The translations under genes were made by a program, and so were the position numbers. The notes under the pieces are model-generated. The model saw only the letters and a program-made list of their open reading frames with translations. It searched no databases and was not told the origin of the DNA. From NCBI GenBank assembly GCA_016124255.1, contig WGOB01000006.1, positions 31,578 to 95,577 of the forward strand: DNA of 64,000 nucleotides, written 5' to 3'. Positions 42,821 to 50,972 of this stretch are shown here, piece after piece (position 1 is the stretch's first letter; every line of letters starts with the position of its first letter). Source of the stretch: Alphaproteobacteria bacterium. Lineage in GTDB: Bacteria; Pseudomonadota; Alphaproteobacteria; Caulobacterales; Aquidulcibacteraceae.

Positions 42821-43584
42821 AACTGCACGCGCTTGGTGAAGCCGCCATCGATCACCAGGTTCGCGCCGGTCACATAGCCGGCGATCGGACTGGCCAGAAA
42901 CGCAGTGGCCGCCGCAACGTCTTCGGGGCCGCCCATGCGTCCGCCTGGAATCGACGCCAGCGTGCGCTCGTAGAAGTCCGGCATGTTCTTCTTGAGATAC
43001 GCCCAGCCACCGTCTTCAGTCCAAATCGGCCCCGGCGACACGCAATTGACGCGTACACCTTTCGCCGCCAGCGCCTGCGAGAGGTTCTTTGCGTAGTTGA
43101 TGACGCCCGCCTTGACCACGTTGTAGGGCTGGGGCGCGCTGAACGTCTCCAGCGCCGCGGTCGATGAAATCATCACGATCGCGCCGCCGCCGCGCCGTTC
43201 CAGGTGAGGAACGGCCGCGTCGATCAGATGGTAGGGCCCCAAGAGGTCGATCTCGAAATTGCGCCGCCACTGATCCTCCCCTGTGCGCCCGCCGCCGCCG
43301 GCGCTGACATTGGAGATCACAATGTCGGCCCCGCCTAACGCTGCAGCGGCCGCGTCCGTCCAGGCGCGCAACGCCGCGCCGTCCGCCACATCGACCGCAG
43401 CGGCGAAGGTGCGAACGCCGTGCGCCGCGGCGATTGCGTCCGCGGCGCTCTGCACAGCCTCAGGCGAGCGCGCGCAGAGCGCGACGTCGCAGCCCTCCTG
43501 TGCAAGCCGTTCCGCAATGGCGCGCCCGATCCCGCGCGTGGCGCCCGTCACCAGCGCCGCCTTGCCTTTCAATTGCAGGTCCAT
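42817..43584 (-). CDS. SDR-family dehydrogenase, ThuA-linked paralogue B
   Basis: A 255-residue SDR beginning MDLQLKGKAALVTGATRGIG with catalytic SSTAALETFSAPQPYNVVKAG and ending TGANLVIDGGFTKRVQF. It matches the SDR at 18853 in both termini and in the STAALE block. The P450 gene lies 12 bp upstream. Retention of a P450-SDR-ThuA set in two places suggests that these act on related substrates. Confidence 0.9.
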   Translation of the reverse strand: MDLQLKGKAALVTGATRGIGRAIAERLAQEGCDVALCARSPEAVQSAADAIAAAHGVRTFAAAVDVADGAALRAWTDAAAAALGGADIVISNVSAGGGGRTGEDQWRRNFEIDLLGPYHLIDAAVPHLERRGGGAIVMISSTAALETFSAPQPYNVVKAGVINYAKNLSQALAAKGVRVNCVSPGPIWTEDGGWAYLKKNMPDFYERTLASIPGGRMGGPEDVAAATAFLASPIAGYVTGANLVIDGGFTKRVQF

Positions 43585-43596
43585 GCTCGGCCCTTT

Positions 43597-44889
43597 CTAT
43601 TCCGTGCGACGCGAGAACCGGATCGGCAACGCGACAACGCCGCGATGCTGAACGCTCTGAACACGGCGCAAGTTCTCCGGCGCCGCATTCAGCACGATTG
43701 CATCGAGACGATCCAGGAGGCGGCGGAAACCGATCGCAAGCTCACGCCGCGCCAGCATGGCGCCGACGCAGAAGTGCGGCCCGCCGCCAAACGCCAAGTG
43801 TTGGGGCGCATTCGCGCGGGCGACGTCGATACGCGCCGCATCGGGAAACACGCGTTCATCGCGGTTGCCCGCGCCGTAGCGCAGATGCACGACCGCGCCA
43901 GCGGGGATCACGTGACCGCCGACGTGAACCGGGCACTTGGCGCGCCGGTAATGGCCCTGAACCGGACTTTCCGCACGCAGCACCTCTTCCACGAAGATGC
44001 GCATCGTCCGCGCATCGCCGCCGCGGACCCGATCCTGCAGCGCTTGATCCTGCGCCAGGATCAGCATGCCTGCGGTCAGCGTATTGGTCGTGGTTTCGTT
44101 GCCGGCGACCATCAATTGCACAAGGATCGAGATCAGCTCTGAATCTCGCAAGTGGCGGCCGTCCTCGTCGCGGACGTTCGCGAGCGCGCTCAAGAGCGTG
44201 TCGGCAGGCGCGGCGCGCCGCGCGGCCGCTTCGCCAAGCAGAAAGGCGATCGCGTCGCGCTGCAGGCGCGCGCTCTCCACCAGCGCCGAATCGTCGCCCA
44301 TCAGGCCGAGAATCTGAATGAACGCGTCGGACCACGTCTTGACGAGCCCGATCCGCTCCCGGCCGAGGCCAAGCTGATCGGCGATGATCGTCAAGGGCAG
44401 CGGCGCGGAGAACGCTGAGACGAACTCGCATGCGCCCTCGTCGATGAACGACTCGATCAGAGAGTCGACGATCTCGGTGACGCCCGGCGCCATGGCGTCT
44501 ACGCGTTCAGCGCTGAACACCATGTTCACCAGCGGGCGCAGACGCGTGTGCGTCGGCGGATCGGCGCCCACGAGCGTCGGCGTCGCCTGCACCGTTTCCG
44601 CTAGGATCGCTTTCGCAGCCTCCGGCATCCCCTCCGGCCGCAAGGACGGGCGATCGACTTCCGCGGAGAAACGGTCTTGATCGCGCAAGATCTCATGAAT
44701 CTGATTGTATCCGGCGACGATCCAGACGCCTGTCTCCTCGTCGAGGCCCACACCGTCGCGGGCGTGCAGCCCGCTGTAGAGCCCCCAGGGCGCCTCGATC
44801 TGTTCGGGATCGCGCAGACGCACGCGCAGCGGCGCGGACGCGGCCCCTGCACCGGCGTCGGTTTCGGTTTCGGTTTCGGGGCGATTCAT
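43597..44889 (-). CDS. cytochrome P450 (second)
   Basis: A 430-residue soluble P450. The I-helix is MVAGNETTTNTLTAG, ExxR is in EEVLRAESP and the haem loop FGGGPHFCVG places the axial Cys at C374. The start at 44889 is family-consistent and gives an N terminus MNRPETETETD encoded by a threefold GGTTTC hexamer (about 44862-44880). It is divergent from a TetR regulator with a 125-bp gap, and it heads the P450-SDR-SDR-ThuA-Rieske-ferredoxin operon. Confidence 0.93.
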   Translation of the reverse strand: MNRPETETETDAGAGAASAPLRVRLRDPEQIEAPWGLYSGLHARDGVGLDEETGVWIVAGYNQIHEILRDQDRFSAEVDRPSLRPEGMPEAAKAILAETVQATPTLVGADPPTHTRLRPLVNMVFSAERVDAMAPGVTEIVDSLIESFIDEGACEFVSAFSAPLPLTIIADQLGLGRERIGLVKTWSDAFIQILGLMGDDSALVESARLQRDAIAFLLGEAAARRAAPADTLLSALANVRDEDGRHLRDSELISILVQLMVAGNETTTNTLTAGMLILAQDQALQDRVRGGDARTMRIFVEEVLRAESPVQGHYRRAKCPVHVGGHVIPAGAVVHLRYGAGNRDERVFPDAARIDVARANAPQHLAFGGGPHFCVGAMLARRELAIGFRRLLDRLDAIVLNAAPENLRRVQSVQHRGVVALPIRFSRRTE

Positions 44890-45014
44890 GCGCGCGGTCT
44901 CGTTGCTGCGACCCCGCCCGCCGCTGCGGGCCGCGTCTCCCGCGCGCGTCCGCTTGACGCCAAGACGCACGCATGGCGCCATGGCGACGACTGCGGCACA
45001 TGCGAAGGGCAAAG

Positions 45015-45821
45015 ATGAGCGCGCGCGGACGCACGCCGAAAACCGTCAAGGCGCCGCTGCCGGACCCCACAGAGGCAGGCGCGGGAGAATTGCGCAAGAG
45101 CGGCGCGACACGCCGGCGAATCATGAACGCCGCCGTTCATTGTCTCGCCAATTTTGGCTATGCGGGGACAACCGCGGTGACCGTCGCGGAGCACGCCGGG
45201 ATGACCCGGTCGGCGATGCTCTACCACTTCCCGACGCGCATGGCGCTGGTCGAGGCGACGGTGCATTTCGTAATGCGCGAACGGATCGCCAAATTCGAAG
45301 CCATCGTCAGCCAAATGGATCATGGTCCCCATTGGCGATTCCAGGCCATCGACATCGCGTGGACGCAGAACCAGACGGACGATTACAAGGCCTATTGCGA
45401 GCTGGCGAATGCGGCCCGCACTGATCCGGACTTGGCGGCCGTCTTCGAACCCGCAATGGACGCCTACGACCGCGCGCGTCGTCAGACGGCAAGCCTCCTG
45501 TTCACACCTGCCGAGCAGGCAGCCGAAGGCTTCCATCTGCGCCGCGACATCACGCGCTTTCTCCTGGACGGGATCGCCGGACACGGTTGGTTCGCTGAGG
45601 ACGGCCCGATCCGAGTGGCCGCGATGATCGAGTTTCTGAAGGCGCTGAGCGACGACAAAGGCGGCCGCACGCTCCTGCGGCAGGCTGCGGAGCGTGCGGC
45701 CGAGAGCGCGGCGCGGGCCCAGGCGGACAAGGTCGCCCGCCTGAAGCCCACTCGGGGAGGGTCGCCGCCGCGCAAGGAGAATGCCGGCGCTGCGGCGCGG
45801 CGCCGGCGCCAGTCTCAATAG
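45015..45821 (+). CDS. TetR-family transcriptional regulator (second)
   Basis: A 268-residue TetR protein. The HTH is MNAAVHCLANFGYAGTTAVTVAEHAGMTRSAMLYHFPTRMAL, similar in style to the regulator at 20944 (both have FGYA.TT and a .M..H. recognition-helix end). The C terminus carries a basic, low-complexity tail. The start at 45015 is preceded by AAGGG. It is divergent from the P450 operon and probably controls it. AAACCGTCAAGG, also found in two promoters, occurs inside its first codons (45040-45051). Confidence 0.88.
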   Translation: MSARGRTPKTVKAPLPDPTEAGAGELRKSGATRRRIMNAAVHCLANFGYAGTTAVTVAEHAGMTRSAMLYHFPTRMALVEATVHFVMRERIAKFEAIVSQMDHGPHWRFQAIDIAWTQNQTDDYKAYCELANAARTDPDLAAVFEPAMDAYDRARRQTASLLFTPAEQAAEGFHLRRDITRFLLDGIAGHGWFAEDGPIRVAAMIEFLKALSDDKGGRTLLRQAAERAAESAARAQADKVARLKPTRGGSPPRKENAGAAARRRRQSQ

Positions 45822-48226
45822 CGCACCTGAACTTCCACACCGAACGTGCGCGGCGCAGCGACCGTCCCGAAATCCACGATCGAGTTTGTAAATGAGGAAA
45901 CCTCCTGGTTTTCGGTGAGGTTCTCGCCGAACAGCGTGATGCGGACGCGATCGGAATCCGGCCCTGCGAACGCGTACGAGATGCTCGCGTCAACGAACGT
46001 TTGATCGGGAACCAGCCCGCGCGGATCGTTGAAGAATTCCGCGTACTGCTCGGAGACGTACCGCACCGTTGAGCGCGCCGAGATCATGCCCGGCCCCAGC
46101 GGGGCTTCGAACGCGGGCGTGAGCGACGCGGTGATCTCAGGCAAGCGGCGCAACGACAGCGGCGTGAAGTCCGCCGCCAGCAGCGTGCCCGCCGGCTGCG
46201 CTGGCGTCGAAACATATTGTCCCGATCCGAGGAAGGCGTCGTAGTCGGTGTATTCCCCGTCCATCAGACCCAGAGACGCATCGACGCGGAAATAATCGCT
46301 CAGGATCGCGGTGGCTTCGACCTCAAGGCCCATGATGCGCGCGCCCGATACGTTGCGCACAGTGGTAGAGGTGAACGTCGGCGGCGGCCCTGGCTGAATC
46401 GCCTCCTCCTGCTTGTCCTCGTAGTCATTGTAGAACACGGCGACGTTGAGACGGGCGCGGCGGTCGAACCAGTCCGACTTGAAGCCCACCTCATAGGCGT
46501 TGATGAATTCCGGATCGAATGGCGTCGTCACATCCGCCACGGTCCCGGCGCGCGCGCTGAAGCCGCCGGCGTTGTAGCCGCGGGTGTACGAGGCGTAGGC
46601 GAGGAAGTCCTCGCCCAGCCGCCAGTTGACGGCGACGCGCGGCGTGAACTCGAACCATTCTTCGCTCGCCCCGCCTTGCGACGTGATGGGCCGCCCCGGA
46701 AGGATGCCGTCCGTCACCTGGTAGGCGTTGGTGGCGGTCGGCGGCGCTCCCGCGAAGCGGGTGAACACTTCCTTTTCGTCCCAGGTGCCGCGTCCGCCCA
46801 GCGTCAGCGTCAGCGCGTCGGTCAGCGCCCAGTCCACCTGCGCGAACACTGCGGTCGTGGAGGCTTCGTGCTCGTCTTCGTCGCCGGACCCGTTGACGAA
46901 GCTTGCGCCAAGAACCGGCACAGGCGCGACCATCGCGGCGTCAAGCTTGATCGCCTGGCGCAGCGAATACTCGCTCTCGAAATGGTAGAAGCCAGCGACG
47001 AAGTTGAACGGCCCTTCGAAGTTGGACGCCAGCCGAACTTCGCCGCTCCACTGGCTGTAATCCTGCTCGCGCACGACGTTGAACACGGTGAGGTCCGTGC
47101 CGTCGAAATCGATATAGACCGCTTCCGAACTGTCGCGCCAACCGAACACGGCGGCGACATCAAGCCTGTCGGTTAGCGCCCACGCCGCGTTCAACGTCAA
47201 GGCGTCGAGTTCCGACTGCTGGAAGTGCGGATCGGTAATGCGGGAGAACGAGAAATCGTTCTGAAGGCAGCGCCCCCCGGCGATCGTGCAGAGCCTGTCG
47301 GGGCCGAATCCCACCACGACGGTCGCGGGCGTTGGGAACGTCGTCTGCGTGAGCAGCGGCGACAGCGGCGAAATCACCGCGATGCCGCGCGGGATGTACG
47401 GCGTCAGTTCGCTGTTATCCTCCGCATGGTCATAGATCAGGTCCATCTCGAACCCCGGCGCCGGCGTCCACAAAAGCCGCGCGCCGGCGCCCCAGCGATC
47501 TTTCGCGCCCGTGGCGCCGCCGGCGGGATTGTCCCACAATCCGCCGTCGGTCTGGCCGTATCCGCTCAGCTTGAGGGCGAGCACATCCTCCGCAAGCGAG
47601 AGATTGAGGATCGCCTGCGCGTCGAGCCGGTCGTCGCTGCCGACGATGACTTGCGAACGCACGCCGAACTCGCCGGTCGGGCGCGACCGGAAGGCGTTGA
47701 TTGCGCCGCCAGTCGTGTTGCGGCCGAACAGCGTGCCCTGAGGGCCGCGCAGGATTTCGATCCGTTCAAGATCGAAGGAGTTCAGCATATTGAAGGCGGA
47801 CGTGCCGAGATAAACGCCATCGACGAAGACGCCCACCGCGGGGTCGAAGCTTTTCTCGGGGTCTTGCGTGTTTACGCCGCGCAACGAAACCTGCGTCATG
47901 CTTGGACCGATCGACACCTCCGAGATAACGAGGTTCGGGACGACGCCGGTGAGGTCTCGAATGTCGCGTGCGTTCAGGTTTTCGATCGCGGCTTCATCGA
48001 AAGCGCTGACCGCAAGGGGGACGTCTTGGACCGCTTCCTCCCGCCGCTGCGCGGTGACGATGATCTCATCGACCGTGCGCTGATCGTAGCTCTCGGCCTC
48101 TTGCGCCGAAGCGCCGATGGGGCAGAGGCAGAGGGCGGTGACGGCGCTGACGCCGGCCAACGCGAAAGTTCCAGCGCTGGCGGCGAGCCGCCCGCGGCGC
48201 ACGGCGCCGTTGTGATGCAATGACAC
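45815..48226 (-). CDS. TonB-dependent outer membrane receptor (second)
   Basis: An 803-residue TonB-dependent receptor. The signal region includes LAGVSAVTALCLCPIGASAQ, followed by DEIIVTAQRREEAVQDVPLAVSAF (TonB box and plug start), LTGVVPNLVISEVSIG, RGPQGTLFGRNTTGGAIN and a barrel ending EVQVRY. The GTG at 48226, six bases after GGAGG, is the best start; in-frame alternatives lack a ribosome site. Its end overlaps the TetR gene end by 7 bp. It probably imports the same or a related substrate as the receptor at 12345. Confidence 0.92.
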   Translation of the reverse strand: MSLHHNGAVRRGRLAASAGTFALAGVSAVTALCLCPIGASAQEAESYDQRTVDEIIVTAQRREEAVQDVPLAVSAFDEAAIENLNARDIRDLTGVVPNLVISEVSIGPSMTQVSLRGVNTQDPEKSFDPAVGVFVDGVYLGTSAFNMLNSFDLERIEILRGPQGTLFGRNTTGGAINAFRSRPTGEFGVRSQVIVGSDDRLDAQAILNLSLAEDVLALKLSGYGQTDGGLWDNPAGGATGAKDRWGAGARLLWTPAPGFEMDLIYDHAEDNSELTPYIPRGIAVISPLSPLLTQTTFPTPATVVVGFGPDRLCTIAGGRCLQNDFSFSRITDPHFQQSELDALTLNAAWALTDRLDVAAVFGWRDSSEAVYIDFDGTDLTVFNVVREQDYSQWSGEVRLASNFEGPFNFVAGFYHFESEYSLRQAIKLDAAMVAPVPVLGASFVNGSGDEDEHEASTTAVFAQVDWALTDALTLTLGGRGTWDEKEVFTRFAGAPPTATNAYQVTDGILPGRPITSQGGASEEWFEFTPRVAVNWRLGEDFLAYASYTRGYNAGGFSARAGTVADVTTPFDPEFINAYEVGFKSDWFDRRARLNVAVFYNDYEDKQEEAIQPGPPPTFTSTTVRNVSGARIMGLEVEATAILSDYFRVDASLGLMDGEYTDYDAFLGSGQYVSTPAQPAGTLLAADFTPLSLRRLPEITASLTPAFEAPLGPGMISARSTVRYVSEQYAEFFNDPRGLVPDQTFVDASISYAFAGPDSDRVRITLFGENLTENQEVSSFTNSIVDFGTVAAPRTFGVEVQVRY

Positions 48227-48347
48227 GGTCGTCCTCCCGAGCGTTCCTCGCGCGCCGGCCCTGCCCGCTGCCGTACGCTTGAAACAGCGCACTTATTCTG
48301 CGCGGGACGGTGACTCGGTCGCCGCCATTTTTAGGCAGGTTTGCCCA

Positions 48348-48369
48348 AAACCGTCAAGGGCGCCCAAAA
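48348..48369. promoter_or_regulatory. operator-like element upstream of the second TonB receptor
   Basis: AAACCGTCAAGG, identical over 12 bp to the left half of the 29741 element, is followed by GCGCCC. A GCCCAAAACC decamer occurs twice here, 19 bp apart. The site is 122 bp upstream of the receptor and 93 bp upstream of the DoxX-like gene. Confidence 0.4.
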
Positions 48370-48461
48370 CCTGCAGGGCTTGGCGATCGTCGCGGGGCGC
48401 GCTCGTCACGCTGTTCGGATGAGCTGGAGCCGCGGCGCTGAATTTGCGATGAAGCGCCCGC

Positions 48462-48833
48462 ATGCATTGGATCGCCGTCCTCATCATCGCGGCATGGATG
48501 CTCACGGGCGGCGTCCTGCACCTTGTGGTTCCCGAGTTCTTCTTTCGCCTCGTTCCCGAGCCGCTGCAGAAACTTGCGGTCGTCTATCTATCGGGGGTCG
48601 CCGAACTTGCGATCGGCGCCGGCGTGCTCCTGCCGCGCATGCGCGCCTTCGCGGGGCTGTCTTTTGCGCTGTTGTGCGCGGCCTATCTGCCCCTGCATCT
48701 CTGGGACTTTTTCAGACCTGATCCGATCTTTGCGCCGCCCTACGCGGCCGGCGCCCGCTGCCTGATCCAGCTTATCCTGATCGCGCTGGGCCTCTCGCTG
48801 TGGCGTCGGCGCAAACGGCCGGCAAGCGCGTGA
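48462..48833 (+). CDS. DoxX-like small membrane protein
   Basis: A 123-residue protein with four predicted hydrophobic helices. It resembles DoxX/DUF-type small inner membrane proteins, with an internal VAELAIGAGVLLPRMRAFAGL block. The N terminus MHWIAVLIIAAWMLTGGVLHL is itself a helix. A ribosome site is weak. Function unknown; related proteins occur in redox and oxidative-stress modules. It is divergent from the TonB receptor. Confidence 0.75.
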   Translation: MHWIAVLIIAAWMLTGGVLHLVVPEFFFRLVPEPLQKLAVVYLSGVAELAIGAGVLLPRMRAFAGLSFALLCAAYLPLHLWDFFRPDPIFAPPYAAGARCLIQLILIALGLSLWRRRKRPASA

Positions 48834-49165
48834 GTCCGGCTGGATCAGCGCCAGTCGGACGACTCCCACGTTTCCGCTTGTCAAGGTTCAGCGCCCCGCG
48901 TTCGAAGACAACCGTTCTCGCGACACCACACATGAGCGATCGGCGTCCGGTTCACATGACCTGATGATGACGGTTTGATGATGCGGGCGCCGGTAAGGCG
49001 AGCGCGTCGCGTTCACCTTTGCGCCGCCGGCGAGCGGCGTTGTGGCGGACGCCGCGATCGCGTAATGGATGCGCTTTCTCGCCGTCGCGCCTGGCGGTTG
49101 AGGCGGGACTTTGGTCCAGCAGATCCGGGCGCGCTGTCAGCGTGGACTCCCGGGGGCGAAGGCGC
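48834..49165. other. non-coding gap of 332 bp
   Basis: No convincing gene is seen. Open frames here are short and have high-GC shadow composition. The gap separates the DoxX-like gene from the pyruvyl-transferase-like gene and may carry the latter's promoter. Confidence 0.4.
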
Positions 49166-50206
49166 ATGCACGACCAGGTCGGACGGACAGCGCCCGTTGC
49201 GGCGGATAGCGGCGGGCGCCCGAAAAGGATCGCCACGCTCGGCTGGCAAGGCGCGGAGAATGTCGGCAATGACGGCTGCCTGGAAGCCTTCGTCGCGTTT
49301 GTGCGCCGCGCGCTGCCCGATGCGCACATCACCGCCATCTGTGCGGGGCCCGCGCGTGTGCGCGCTGCACTCGGCATCGACGCCATCCCGATGCGCTGGG
49401 AGCCCCGCGCTCTGGCGCTGCGCGCGCTGAACAAGGCGCTGCTGAAGGCGCCGAGCCTCTTCTACAGCTGGAGCTATGCCGTGAAGCGCGCCGACGACTT
49501 CGACGTCATTCTCGTGTCCGGCTCCGGGCTCATCGACAATTACCGCACCACCGTTTTCGACCGGCCCGCCACGTTGCGGCGCTGGGCCTATGCGGCGAAA
49601 CGCCGGGGCGTGAAGTTCGGGTTCGTCAGCGTCGGCGCCAACCCAATCCGCAGCTGGCTTTCACGCTCGGCGCTGCGCCCCGTGCCCGCCTTGACCGCGT
49701 ACCGCTCCTACGGCGACGAAGGTTCGCGCGCCTACATGCACAGCCTCGGCGTAGACGAAAGCGAGACGCCCGTCTGTCCCGATCTCGCCTGGGCGTTGCC
49801 TGAGCCGCCGGCTGCGCGGGGAGACGACGGGCGCCTCACGGTGGGTGTCGGCGTGATGGCGCATTACGGCTGGAAGGGTATCCGCGCCGGCCGGCGCCTG
49901 CATGAGGCCTACGTGGCCAAGACCATCGACTTCGTCGACTGGCTGGCCGATCAGGGCTATCGCATCCAGCTGCTGGTCGGCGAGCGCGCCGATATGCGCG
50001 TCGTCAAGAAGATCGAGGAGCGCTCGCGCGCGGCCGGTACCGGCGCCCTCGCCTCCACACGCTGGACGCCCACGCTCTATCAGCTGATGGAGGAGATTCA
50101 GAAGTGCGACGTCGTCGTGGCGCAGGAGGAGGCGCTGCTGGCGACGCTGCTCGCGACGGCGGGAACGCACTCTTCGCCGCGCACGCGCGCTGAGGCTCGG
50201 GCGTGA
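49166..50206 (+). CDS. polysaccharide pyruvyl transferase family protein with aberrant C terminus
   Basis: A 346-residue protein of the polysaccharide pyruvyl transferase (CsaB/WcaK-like) family. The N terminus has IATLGWQGAENVGNDGCLEAF, the middle has DVILVSGSGLIDNYRTT and TLRRWAYAAKRRGVKFGFVSVGANP, and the C-terminal Rossmann part starts with GVGVMAHYGWKG. It reaches KCDVVVA (about residue 312) normally, but the family's next block (a helix of type RFHN...GKP) is replaced by a short unrelated tail of about 33 residues. The gene is therefore probably truncated or shifted at about 50,120, at the left side of the mobile segment. The start at 49166 was chosen over an Arg-rich upstream extension. 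Confidence 0.75.
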   Translation: MHDQVGRTAPVAADSGGRPKRIATLGWQGAENVGNDGCLEAFVAFVRRALPDAHITAICAGPARVRAALGIDAIPMRWEPRALALRALNKALLKAPSLFYSWSYAVKRADDFDVILVSGSGLIDNYRTTVFDRPATLRRWAYAAKRRGVKFGFVSVGANPIRSWLSRSALRPVPALTAYRSYGDEGSRAYMHSLGVDESETPVCPDLAWALPEPPAARGDDGRLTVGVGVMAHYGWKGIRAGRRLHEAYVAKTIDFVDWLADQGYRIQLLVGERADMRVVKKIEERSRAAGTGALASTRWTPTLYQLMEEIQKCDVVVAQEEALLATLLATAGTHSSPRTRAEARA

Positions 50207-50245
50207 GATCTGAGGGACGCCCGCGGCGGGCTTCCTTGGACTCTC

Positions 50246-50370
50246 GATACGTCGCTGCGCGCTCTCTTCGCGCAGTATGGATTTCTTCCGCTCGCCTTTC
50301 TCGCGCCCGACCTTGTCGAGGCTATTCTTGACGGACGTCAGCCGCCGCGCATCGCCGCTCGGTTGGGCCG
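50246..50370 (+). pseudogene. remnant of a serine-recombinase-like C-terminal segment
   Basis: In one plus frame the sequence reads LRALFAQYGFLPLAFLAPDLVEAILDGRQPP... The LAFLAPD(L/I)VEAILDGRQP block is recalled from the C-terminal region of site-specific serine recombinases and related mobile-element proteins. No start and no catalytic part is present, and the frame then runs into an Arg-rich stretch. It is interpreted as a decayed fragment; recognition is by memory, without database confirmation. Confidence 0.5.
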
Positions 50371-50687
50371 ACCAGCGCGCGCTCTTCTCGCAGTTTCGTT
50401 GAGACTGCGCGGGAGGCGCAGGGGCTCAAACCGCTCTCTGGCGACAAAACCCTTGGGTCGAAAATTGGGCCGGGAGAGAAAGGCGAGATTTGCGCCGAGA
50501 TAGGCAGGCCGCGCCGCATTTTGTGCTCTCTCGCCCTCGGATTTAAGGCGCAAGCATACGGATTTTACGCGGATTTCCGAGACAGGGTCAGCGGCGCGAT
50601 TTGCATACGCGACTGCATGGTGGTGCGCGCAGTCGCGAGCGAACCCGTATCTGCGGAAATTCCCCAAATCAGTGCGGTTGTGCAAAC

Positions 50688-50701
50688 AACACGGTCAAAA
50701 C
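50688..50701. repeat. 14-bp direct repeat, copy 1
   Basis: AACACGGTCAAAAC occurs here and again exactly 100 bp downstream. Both lie in the A-rich stretch upstream of the hypothetical gene at 50973. Confidence 0.7.
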
Positions 50702-50787
50702 CCGCCATCAGCCGGCCGATCTTCCGATAAATATGCCGATTTTCCGTACCTTAGCGATCAGCAGGCGCCAAAAAACAACACGCTGAA

Positions 50788-50801
50788 AACACGGTCAAAA
50801 C
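50788..50801. repeat. 14-bp direct repeat, copy 2
   Basis: Identical to the copy at 50688. The exact 100-bp spacing could reflect a duplicated segment or a regulator/replication iteron. Confidence 0.7.
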
Positions 50802-50972
50802 AGGTGCGAAACACGCTCTCAAGAGGTCCCAAGAACGCAGGCTTCACGGACCGAGCACACGCCCTTCAGGCGCGATCAGGCGCCGCATACCGCAAATACC
50901 CGCCCGCCTCCGCGTACGCTTGCGCGCCGCGCCCAATACGTTACCCTAAAGAGGGCTGATTAACGGTTTTCG

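Larger units (their letters stand above)
50207..50972. other. 766-bp gap holding a recombinase relic and direct repeats
   Basis: No intact gene is visible. The left part (50246-50370) contains a recombinase-like relic. The right part is less GC-rich and A-rich and contains two identical 14-bp repeats. It is the probable left boundary of the mobile segment that follows. Confidence 0.45.

Noticed and set aside
44862..44880. Threefold GGTTTC hexamer as a phase-variable tract
   Set aside because: It is in frame, short, and encodes ETETET at the non-conserved P450 N terminus; hexamer changes would not shift the frame.
45040..45051. AAACCGTCAAGG inside the second TetR gene as a sixth operator
   Set aside because: It is fully explained as codons for K-T-V-K and lacks the dyad partner; mentioned only as a coincidence to test.
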